A stretch of DNA of 31,336 nucleotides from Cyclobacteriaceae bacterium (GTDB taxonomy: Bacteria; Bacteroidota; Bacteroidia; Cytophagales; Cyclobacteriaceae): positions 1 to 31,336 of the forward strand of contig VFKK01000075.1 in the NCBI GenBank assembly GCA_009885605.1, in the 5' to 3' direction. Position 1 is the stretch's first letter. Each line of letters begins with the position of its first letter. This document shows positions 24,423 through 31,336 of this stretch, piece by piece. The notes beneath the pieces are model-generated. The model saw only the letters and a program-made list of their open reading frames with translations. It did no database searches and was not told the DNA's origin. A program made the translations under genes and the position numbers.

Positions 24423-26672
24423 TTAACTAATAGGTAAAGTTATAATAAACTCCGTCCCTTTTCCCTCCTCAGACTGAACCTTTAATTCACCACCATGTGC
24501 TGTCACGATATCATAGCTGATACTTAAGCCCAGCCCTGTTCCATTTCCGGATTGTTTGGTGGTAAAGAAGGGTTGGAAGATTTTGTCTTTGAGGGATTCC
24601 GGTATTCCGGGGCCGTTGTCTTTCACCGAAATTTTGATCCCTGCCTTTCCTGAAGGGGATTTGACAATCGCGGTACTGACCGAAACAGTCGGATTATAAT
24701 CGTCTCCTCCATCAGCAGGTTTGAGAGAAGCACAAGCGAAAAACGCATTGTTGTACAGGTTGAGTAAGACCTTGCTGATATCCTTTGGGATGACTGAAAT
24801 CTTTGGCAAATCAGGATCGAGATTAGTCCTGATCACAATCGGAACATAATCGGTTTGAAACTCCTTTTCTTTCGCTAAAAATGATTGGTACGTAAGCCGG
24901 AGAAATTCGTCTGCCAGCGCATTGATGTTGGTTAGCTCTTTCTCCCCAGATCCCTTTTTGCTATGTTCCAGCATTCCTTTGACGATGCCATCAGCTCGCT
25001 TACCATGGAAGATGATTCTGGATAGATTTTTTTTGATGTCTTCAAGGATTACATCTTCCAACGCATTTTCCCTGTTCTCGCTTTCGGTATCTGAATTCTG
25101 CTGAAGAGGACGATCCCTGGCTGCTTTCTCTTTATTTTTGATCCTCTCTGCCTGAATCTCCTCAATCAGCTCTGAACTGACCTCCGAGAAATTATTAACC
25201 AGGTTCAGAGGATTTTGGATTTCATGAGCAATACCTGCGGTGAGTTCTCCGAGAGAAGCCATCTTTTCTGCCTGTATCAGTTGTAATTGTGTCGCTTTTA
25301 ATTGTTCAAGTGCCTTTTCTAATTTTTCATTCTTGTTCCCAATTTCAATTGTTTTTTCCTGAAGGGTATTGTATGCTTTGTTTAGTTTGTTTCTGTTTCG
25401 GGAAACAATAAAAAGGATGATCAAAAAGACAAGAAGACCGGCAAATGCTGAATAAATAAGCCATCTCTGCCTCAGACTTGATTTTTCATATTCCAGTGTC
25501 TTTTTGGAAAACTCATATTCCGATTCCAGCGTCGCTGCTAATCGCTGACTTTGAGTATCATTAATGCTGTCGTTGTATTGTTTGAATAATTTGAAACTGG
25601 AGAGTGCATCCGGGAAATTTCCTTCTTCTTCATAGATTTTTGTAAGCAGTTCGTTGGCATTACGCATTTGCATGGTTTGACCCATTATTTCTGCCTGCTT
25701 CAGCCCTTCTTGTGCATAGCTTAGTGCTTCTGCCCGATCTCCCTTTTTATAAAACAAATTTGCCAATCCGATTAATGAATGGGAATAAGGAACTCCGTAA
25801 CCATTCTCTTTGGCCATAGCAATAGACTGCCTGTAAAGTCCCTCAGCCTTATCCGTACTGTCGAGAGCTGCGTAAATATCCGCCAAAGTTCGGGCCGTCA
25901 TCTCTATAAACTCAGGACTTTGAAGAGCAAGGGCTGACTCGTGTCCTTTTTTCAGATTTTCGAGCGCTTCTAAAGGTCTTTTCTGTTTTAGCTCTACATC
26001 ACCGATATTATTGTAAGCAAGTATCACCCGTCCCTGATTACCAAGCTCACTGTAAATAGCCAACATCTCTCTGTATTTTGCTTTGGCCTCTTCCAGTTTT
26101 CTTTGTTCAAAATATATGAGTGCGATATTGTTTAGAGCCGCAGCTTTTACATTTGAATTATTAACTTCTTCTGCACCCTTAATTGCTTCATAAAAATTAT
26201 TTAATGCCTCAGCATAATCCCCAAGATTATAATAAACTAACCCTATGTTATTTAAAATTCCAGGGACTAATTTTTCCTCCGGTAATGCCTTCGCTATTTT
26301 TAGTGCCTCGTTATAATACCCAATTGAAGATTTGAAGTCCCCCTTATTTTGCAGGGCATTTCCATAAATCTTTAATGCGTCTGCTTCTCCTCTTTTATAC
26401 TTTGCGCTGCGACAAAACTGCAATTGCTTGTCTAAAAAAATGAATGCACTGTCCGGATTGCTTTCGGCAAGCATAAATCCAAGTTCGTTGGCCTTATTGA
26501 GGTAGGTAGTATCTTTTGCAAACCCAGGCTTCTCCTCAAGCATGTCCAAATCGGCTTTCAGGTTTTCAATAGTTTGTGCCTGGCTACCCAAAATGGTAAT
26601 CAGAGTAAAGCAAAAAATAAAGACTACAACTAACCAACTTTTACCTGCCGAATATTCCAAATGCCCTTGCAT
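24423..26672 (-). CDS. TPR-containing sensor histidine kinase
   Basis: The 749-aa protein has an N-terminal hydrophobic signal (~12-32, ending SQAQ) and about seven TPR repeats at ~97-375, with typical NNIGLVYYNLGDYAEAL and NNIALIYFEQRKLEEA units. Its membrane helix is at ~404-423, followed by a coiled coil, HisKA with H483 (IAHEIQNPLNLVNNF) and HATPase (DNGPGIP, FFTTKQSG, GTGLGLSI). The TPR array should be periplasmic and bind peptides or a protein partner. Between the catalytic His and the HGKRAD helix there is a charged insert rich in Lys, Glu and Asn, longer than in the four complete sister kinases. It starts 116 bp from the divergent small acidic gene. Confidence 0.92.
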   Translation of the reverse strand: MQGHLEYSAGKSWLVVVFIFCFTLITILGSQAQTIENLKADLDMLEEKPGFAKDTTYLNKANELGFMLAESNPDSAFIFLDKQLQFCRSAKYKRGEADALKIYGNALQNKGDFKSSIGYYNEALKIAKALPEEKLVPGILNNIGLVYYNLGDYAEALNNFYEAIKGAEEVNNSNVKAAALNNIALIYFEQRKLEEAKAKYREMLAIYSELGNQGRVILAYNNIGDVELKQKRPLEALENLKKGHESALALQSPEFIEMTARTLADIYAALDSTDKAEGLYRQSIAMAKENGYGVPYSHSLIGLANLFYKKGDRAEALSYAQEGLKQAEIMGQTMQMRNANELLTKIYEEEGNFPDALSSFKLFKQYNDSINDTQSQRLAATLESEYEFSKKTLEYEKSSLRQRWLIYSAFAGLLVFLIILFIVSRNRNKLNKAYNTLQEKTIEIGNKNEKLEKALEQLKATQLQLIQAEKMASLGELTAGIAHEIQNPLNLVNNFSEVSSELIEEIQAERIKNKEKAARDRPLQQNSDTESENRENALEDVILEDIKKNLSRIIFHGKRADGIVKGMLEHSKKGSGEKELTNINALADEFLRLTYQSFLAKEKEFQTDYVPIVIRTNLDPDLPKISVIPKDISKVLLNLYNNAFFACASLKPADGGDDYNPTVSVSTAIVKSPSGKAGIKISVKDNGPGIPESLKDKIFQPFFTTKQSGNGTGLGLSISYDIVTAHGGELKVQSEEGKGTEFIITLPIS

Positions 26673-26738
26673 AAACTAATGATAATTTTTGATCGACTTT
26701 ATGGTTGTCAATCGATTTCAATTTGGGAGTAATATAAA

Positions 26739-26768
26739 TTTGAATATTGAGTAAAAAAATTAACTTTA
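26739..26768 (+). promoter_or_regulatory. Putative Bacteroidota promoter of the small acidic gene
   Basis: TTTG (26739-26742) and TAACTTTA (26761-26768, seven of eight TAnnTTTG positions) are separated by 18 bases. This resembles the -33/-7 pair of the Bacteroidota housekeeping sigma factor. The expected start of transcription lies just before the ATG at 26789. Confidence 0.45.
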
Positions 26769-26788
26769 GATTATAAAACTTCTATTTT

Positions 26789-27016
26789 ATGTTCAATAAC
26801 ACGCAAAATATCTATTCCCAAAAGGAGATTGCAATGATTTTAATTCTTGCAGCTATAGTTCATAGAGCTTCAGGCCCGGAAGATGACGACGATAGTTCGG
26901 ATGAGGAATCAGCTGAAGCATCATCATCTGAAAGCGATGATCAGGGAGATGATGATTCTGATAATAAATTCGTAGATCCGGCAAGAACGGGATTTGTGGA
27001 TCCTGCTCGTACCTAA
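26789..27016 (+). CDS. Small Asp/Glu/Ser-rich protein ending in two FVDPART repeats
   Basis: I recognise no family. The frame is 75 aa from ATG 26789, or 60 aa from ATG 26834. The latter is preceded by AAAGGAGA, a textbook Shine-Dalgarno at good spacing and the clearest I noticed in this window, so it may be the true start. The protein has a short hydrophobic stretch (ILILAAIV), HRASG, an intensely acidic Asp/Glu/Ser tract of ~30 residues, then FVDPART-G-FVDPART at the end. The two heptapeptides are identical but six of seven codon pairs are synonymous changes, showing selection on protein sequence. It is the only plus-strand gene in the kinase island and has its own terminator. Possible roles are a secreted or processed peptide, a peptide-modification precursor, or a cation- or protein-binding tail; none is shown. 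Confidence 0.7.
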   Translation: MFNNTQNIYSQKEIAMILILAAIVHRASGPEDDDDSSDEESAEASSSESDDQGDDDSDNKFVDPARTGFVDPART

Positions 27017-27041
27017 AAATTAAAAAGTACCAGTAATCTAA

Positions 27042-27074
27042 ATTCCAACTCCAGCACGGGTTGGAATCTTTTTT
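27042..27074 (+). terminator. Rho-independent terminator of the small acidic gene
   Basis: ATTCCAAC (27042-27049) pairs perfectly with GTTGGAAT (27060-27067) around a 10-base loop and is followed by CTTTTTT. It sits 25 bases after the stop codon of the small gene. Confidence 0.85.
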
Positions 27075-27268
27075 GCCGGTCTCAATCGAAAATCCTGCTT
27101 GTCAGCAAGGAAGGGCCTCTCGCTTGAAGCGGCCTGAAATCCTCCCGGCTTCTATCCGTGGGCTATAAATCCGGATACTCAAAATAGCATTACACTCTTG
27201 TCAGTTAAATTTAGGCATGAATTGGGGAGTTGTGCTTCAACTGTTTTCAAGGCTTCTTTTTTTACGCT

Positions 27269-30200
27269 TTAATGGGATGGATTATTCGGCAACGTGATGA
27301 TAAACTCGGTCCCCTTACCCTCCTCAGATTGCACCTTTATTTCTCCTCCATGTGCTCTGACGATGTCATAACTGAGACTTAAGCCCAGCCCCGTTCCTTT
27401 TCCGGTTGGCTTGGTAGTAAAGAATGGCTGGAAGATCTTGGACTTGATAATTTCCGGTATTCCTCCTCCGTTGTCAGAAATAGTGATTTGGGCAGAGGAT
27501 CCCAGATTTTTTGTAGTCACCTCAACCAAAGGCTTATAGTCTTCTGAAGTTTTTTTCTTTTCAGTCACTGCATAAAAAGCATTGTTGATCAGATTGAGAA
27601 ATACCCGACCCAGGTCCTGACCCATGACCGGTACTTTAGGAAGGTCGGGCGCAAAATTGGTTTTAAAGTCAGCATTGAAGCTCTTGTCCTTAGCCCTGAG
27701 ACCATGATACGATAAGCGCAAATATTCGTCTGCCAATACATTTATGTCTGTGGGTTCTTTTTGGCCGGAACTGCTCCGGCTATGCTGGAGCATCCCCTTC
27801 ACGATCGAATCAGCCCGCTTCCCGTGCAAGGTAATTTTCTCCAGGTTTTGTCGGATGTCTTCGAGGATTTCACTTTCCAGTTGGTCATCCCGTTCCTCTT
27901 TGCTTTTGCTTCGTTCTTCCTGAATCTCCTGGATCAGTTCATTACTTACCTCAGAGAAGTTGTTGACAAAGTTGAGTGGATTCTGAATCTCATGCGCAAT
28001 ACCGGCCGTGAGCTCTCCAAGCGAAGCCATTTTCTCAGACTGGATCAGCTGGGTTTGGGTTGTCTTAAGTTCATCTATAGTCTTGTTCAATTGGGCCGTT
28101 CGGTGAGTGACCTTATCTTCCAGGATTTTATTCTCTTTTTTGAGCATTTCAGATCTCACCTGAACAATAATGTAAACGGAGGTACCGAGGATTACTGTAA
28201 ATAAGAGGTAAGCCCACCAAGTCTGCCACCAAGGCGGCAAGATGACAAATTCTAAAGTGGCCGGCTCACTCCAAACTCCATTGAAACCTTGGGTTGCGAC
28301 TTTGAACTTGTAGTTTCCGGGAGGAATATTATAATAGTTTTTTGAAACAGAACTGATTGTCTTCTCAGACCATTCTTCTTCCATACCTTCCAACAGGTAC
28401 CGGAACACTATTTTGTCCCTTCCCAAAATATCCAGATTGGCAAAAGACACATTAAATGAATTTTGATTGTAAGGGAGTCTGAGGCCAATTGGCATGTTAA
28501 AATCAGTGGTCAGACTATCCCAGGTTATTTTGTTTTGAGCTAAATAACTGAAGTCCTTTGGAAAATTATCTTTGGTGTAAAACAGGTTTTTCTCCCGGTT
28601 CCAAAGCGTATCATCTTCAGTCAGGAATCCATTCAGATACCTCATATCCGCAAAATTGGGATTTTGATCCATGATATTGAATCGGATAATATGAGCCTTT
28701 GGTGCTATTGAATCTATGATCGGATCCTGAAGGTTGACCGTCATGACCGGTGCAGATCCCCACCAGGCAGTGCCATTTCGCGTAGTAGTTGAGGTGGACT
28801 GATTGTAGTCATTGTAAGGGAAACCTTCCTTTTTTCCAAAATTGGTAAACCTCCAAAGCTTCGTAGAATCTGTGGTTTCGGGACGGTTAACAACGATGAT
28901 TCCATTTTCAGAACCAACGTGGATTCTTCCATTTACTTCATTCAAATCGTATAAAGTTTCAGGAAGCAATCCTTCTTTGGCTGATAAATGAGTAATGGTG
29001 CTCATAGTCGGGTCGATTATTGAAACTCCCTTGTCGGTTCCTACGAGGATTTCATTCCTGCTAGTTTTTAGAATCATTGCCAGAAAATCACTCATCAGCC
29101 CATTGTTTTTGCCCAAATAGCTGATGGTGTTTTTTTCAGGATCAATGATGTTCACTCCGTTATCGGTTCCTACCCAGAATTTTCCCTCAAAATCTTTCAG
29201 CAAAACATAAACAAGATTTGAAGCCAGACCTGAAAACTGATCCAAATGGCTAAGGGTGTTAGTTGAAAAGTTGAATTTGAAAATACCATTGTCTGTTCCT
29301 ATCCAAATATTTCCTAGTTTATCTTTCAAACTTCCTCGGAATCCGCGTGAAGTAGAGCTGTTGGATTTGTAGGAAGTGAGAGTTTTATTTGGAAGGTTGA
29401 TCACTGAAAAACCACCAACGCCTGCTGATAACAACGTTTCGTTATCCAATTTCGAAACCTGGCGAAGATTATTCGTGCCGATTTCCGGTGATATCTTCGA
29501 TAAGTAAAGACGCCCTTTGGCAGGGTCATAGATGTGTAATCCCTGGTAAGTGGATAGCCAGATTCGGTTTGCCTCATCCTCCATTATTCCCCAGACATCG
29601 TTGCTTGCCAGACCATTTGAGACATTGAAATGCTCAGAAAGCATTCCTTTTGGATCTGCGATCAGTATGCCATCCGTTAGGGTACCTATCCACATATTCC
29701 CTTTTGAATCTGACATCACGGATGATGGCAGTCCATAAGCCGGGGTTCTGAATTTCTTCCCGGTTGGAATTTTTTTGATCTGAGCATTGGAAGGATTGTA
29801 AATGGTAACCGTATCATTATCCACAATCCAGAGTCTTCCCAGGTGATCAGACATGGTAGCTCTTGAGGTTCCATGAAATCCCTGTTCCACTCCCAGACTT
29901 ACCAGTTTCTTTTCCGATAAGGATATCGCAAAACTTCCGGATGAAATAGTGGAAATCCAAACATCCCCTTTGGAATCCTCGGTAAATCCGTAGGGAATGG
30001 TGACTTCATATCCGGCTTCTTTTCCAATCAGGATTAATGATTTTCTTTCAGCATTCAGGACTGCAATGTGAGAATTAAATCCAATCCAGATATTTTGCTT
30101 TGAATCTTCGAATACACCGTAGGTGGCTATTCCGTTAATTTCCTCAATTGGAATGATGAATTTAGAGAGGGTAGAGGAATCCGGATTGAAGAAATATACC

Positions 30201-30994
30201 CCATCATTTGCCCCTGAACCCCAAATTATTCCGTCTCGATCTTCCTGAATTCTAAAAAAACCAATTCCTGTTTCGAATTTTTCGATGATCCCACTTTGGA
30301 TGTTTAATCTGTAGAATCCAGAAATTGCTGCCGAAATCAAAAGATTTCCATTCTGATCAATTTCCAAATCCCAAAGGCCCTCAATTGCCCCGGTAGGATC
30401 TTTCTCCATAAAAGTGTAACTCTCAAAAGTATCGCCGGTATACTTCGAAAGTCCTCTTTCTGTTGAGATCCAGATAGCACCGGTTCGATCGGTTACCATA
30501 GACCAGATCCGGTTGCCTATCAAACCTTCAGCTTGACCTAATTTTAAGATGCCCGATGTAGTGCCCTCAAGCTTGGAAGGAGGAATTAATCGGGTGATGG
30601 AAGGTTTAGGAAGTAAAAAACGGGTGACTTTAACTTTTTTCCCCGTGATCGTATCCAGGTTTATTTTGACTTCCTGTACTCCATCCCACTTCAGGGGAGT
30701 CTCAGAAATAGAATTTTTAAGTGGTTTGAATTCATTAACAGAGAAAGTCTGGAAGGGTAGTTTGTCAATATCAAACGGAATCGTTTTGCCTTTGGGAATA
30801 CTATCTGAGGGAATTACTTTCCAGGTAATGGACTTTGACTCCGGAAGCTGAAAGGGTTGTGTAACCGGAACCAGAAAACCGGAGGCATTTTCCGGAAAAG
30901 GAACCTCCGTATTCTGGCGGCAGGAAGAGATGATCAATATCAGGAAACCCAGCAGGATCGCTTGTTTAAGAAGTTGGGGATTAAATTGATTCAT
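27269..30994 (-). CDS. Sensor histidine kinase with periplasmic propeller and Y_Y_Y domain (HTCS-like, no output domain)
   Basis: The 1241-aa protein has a lipoprotein signal (LILIISSC, C25). A large periplasmic part at ~150-740 is built of reg_prop-like blades (WSMVTDRTGAIWISTERGLSKY, IWIGTDNGIFKF, FWVGTDNGVNIIDP, ILVGTDKGVSIIDP), more divergent from one another than those of the kinase at 19236. A Y_Y_Y domain (~835-910), a membrane helix (~922-945), a coiled coil, HisKA with H1001 (IAHEIQNPLNFVNNF) and HATPase (DNGGGIP, GTGLGLSL) follow. The protein stops after HATPase without receiver or HTH domains. Its gene starts 86 bp after the stop of the partial kinase at the right edge. The ligand is probably extracellular, possibly a glycan by analogy with hybrid two-component systems. 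Confidence 0.92.
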   Translation of the reverse strand: MNQFNPQLLKQAILLGFLILIISSCRQNTEVPFPENASGFLVPVTQPFQLPESKSITWKVIPSDSIPKGKTIPFDIDKLPFQTFSVNEFKPLKNSISETPLKWDGVQEVKINLDTITGKKVKVTRFLLPKPSITRLIPPSKLEGTTSGILKLGQAEGLIGNRIWSMVTDRTGAIWISTERGLSKYTGDTFESYTFMEKDPTGAIEGLWDLEIDQNGNLLISAAISGFYRLNIQSGIIEKFETGIGFFRIQEDRDGIIWGSGANDGVYFFNPDSSTLSKFIIPIEEINGIATYGVFEDSKQNIWIGFNSHIAVLNAERKSLILIGKEAGYEVTIPYGFTEDSKGDVWISTISSGSFAISLSEKKLVSLGVEQGFHGTSRATMSDHLGRLWIVDNDTVTIYNPSNAQIKKIPTGKKFRTPAYGLPSSVMSDSKGNMWIGTLTDGILIADPKGMLSEHFNVSNGLASNDVWGIMEDEANRIWLSTYQGLHIYDPAKGRLYLSKISPEIGTNNLRQVSKLDNETLLSAGVGGFSVINLPNKTLTSYKSNSSTSRGFRGSLKDKLGNIWIGTDNGIFKFNFSTNTLSHLDQFSGLASNLVYVLLKDFEGKFWVGTDNGVNIIDPEKNTISYLGKNNGLMSDFLAMILKTSRNEILVGTDKGVSIIDPTMSTITHLSAKEGLLPETLYDLNEVNGRIHVGSENGIIVVNRPETTDSTKLWRFTNFGKKEGFPYNDYNQSTSTTTRNGTAWWGSAPVMTVNLQDPIIDSIAPKAHIIRFNIMDQNPNFADMRYLNGFLTEDDTLWNREKNLFYTKDNFPKDFSYLAQNKITWDSLTTDFNMPIGLRLPYNQNSFNVSFANLDILGRDKIVFRYLLEGMEEEWSEKTISSVSKNYYNIPPGNYKFKVATQGFNGVWSEPATLEFVILPPWWQTWWAYLLFTVILGTSVYIIVQVRSEMLKKENKILEDKVTHRTAQLNKTIDELKTTQTQLIQSEKMASLGELTAGIAHEIQNPLNFVNNFSEVSNELIQEIQEERSKSKEERDDQLESEILEDIRQNLEKITLHGKRADSIVKGMLQHSRSSSGQKEPTDINVLADEYLRLSYHGLRAKDKSFNADFKTNFAPDLPKVPVMGQDLGRVFLNLINNAFYAVTEKKKTSEDYKPLVEVTTKNLGSSAQITISDNGGGIPEIIKSKIFQPFFTTKPTGKGTGLGLSLSYDIVRAHGGEIKVQSEEGKGTEFIITLPNNPSH

Positions 30995-31080
30995 AACTTA
31001 AGTTGGGGTGATTCTTTCAAATACTCAATACTAAACAATGCTTTCATTTGCACGGGATTATACCCTCAACTTCGCTAAGA

Positions 31081-31336
31081 CTATATTGGTAATATGATAG
31101 TAAATTCTGTTCCTTCATTTTCCTTCGTCTCCACTTTCAACTCTCCTCCATGCGATTTTACTACATCATAGCTCAGCGATAAGCCCAGGCCTGTTCCCTG
31201 GCCTGAAGGTTTTGTGGTGAAGAAGGGTTGAAAGATTTTATCAACGATCTTTTGCGGAATGCCGGCAGCGTTGTCTTTGACAGAGATTCTTACCTCTAAA
31301 TTCCCTGAAGGGGACTTAACGACTGAGGTAGTAACC
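31081..31336 (-). CDS. Histidine kinase, C-terminal fragment (continues past the right edge)
   Basis: Only the last 84 residues are inside the window, read from the edge to a TAG at 31081-31083. They are the end of a HATPase domain of the same family as the neighbours: VKDNAAGIP (G1 position), FQPFFTTKPSG, GTGLGLSLSYDVV, HGGELKVE and a closing FTIILPI. The G1 box reads DNAAG where all five other kinases here have DNGxG, so the first glycine is Ala. The rest of the ATP lid is normal. Sensor domains are off the edge. Confidence 0.9.
   Translation of the reverse strand, partial: VTTSVVKSPSGNLEVRISVKDNAAGIPQKIVDKIFQPFFTTKPSGQGTGLGLSLSYDVVKSHGGELKVETKENEGTEFTIILPI

Noticed and set aside
27761..28204. 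Long antisense frame over the HisKA region, with similar ones at 19743-19997 and 23578-24012
   Set aside because: They recur because the kinases share coding sequence with few antisense stops; codon use fits the sense kinases.

Overview
The window comes from a Bacteroidota chromosome, most likely order Cytophagales and plausibly family Cyclobacteriaceae (Algoriphagus-like). This placement rests on protein style: a DUF6090 membrane protein, sensor kinases with periplasmic reg_prop propellers plus a Y_Y_Y domain, a PD40-propeller amidohydrolase, and AT-rich 5' regions mostly without Shine-Dalgarno sequences. It is an inference, not a database result.

Left part (1-8225). A secreted M28-type metallopeptidase is cut by the left edge (minus strand). 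A complete six-gene ebo cluster follows on the plus strand in the order eboA-B-C-D-E-F: EboA protein, TatD-like hydrolase, UbiA-like membrane protein, sugar-phosphate-cyclase-like enzyme, TIM-barrel protein, alkaline-phosphatase-fold protein. The cluster is known from bacteria and some algal plastids as a metabolite production/traffic module, but its product is undefined. A degraded interspersed repeat splits eboE from eboF.

Middle part (8226-14260). A YitT-type membrane protein (minus) diverges from an unrecognised acidic 225-aa protein (plus), with a hairpin-forming stretch between them. A near-perfect bidirectional terminator follows. Next comes a 1208-aa exported amidohydrolase carrying an N-terminal TolB/PD40 propeller (minus).

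Right part (14261-31336). This is a signalling island, almost entirely on the minus strand. A tight four-gene operon encodes a soluble histidine kinase, a stand-alone receiver, a receiver-adenylate/guanylate cyclase fusion and a DUF6090 membrane protein. Two more near-identical stand-alone receivers lie upstream of it. Beyond these are four further histidine kinases of one family plus a partial fifth (six kinases in all, counting the operon kinase): two with periplasmic propellers, one with four membrane helices, one with TPRs, and one cut by the right edge. No DNA-binding output protein is visible in the whole window. The only recognisable output domain is the class III nucleotide cyclase, so the likely model is several kinases feeding small receivers and a cyclic-nucleotide signal.

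A single plus-strand gene lies inside the kinase island. It encodes a small, extremely acidic protein that ends in two copies of FVDPART. The copies are identical as protein although six of their seven codons differ, which indicates selection on the peptide. This gene, with its own promoter-like sequence, Shine-Dalgarno and terminator, is the most novel-looking item here.
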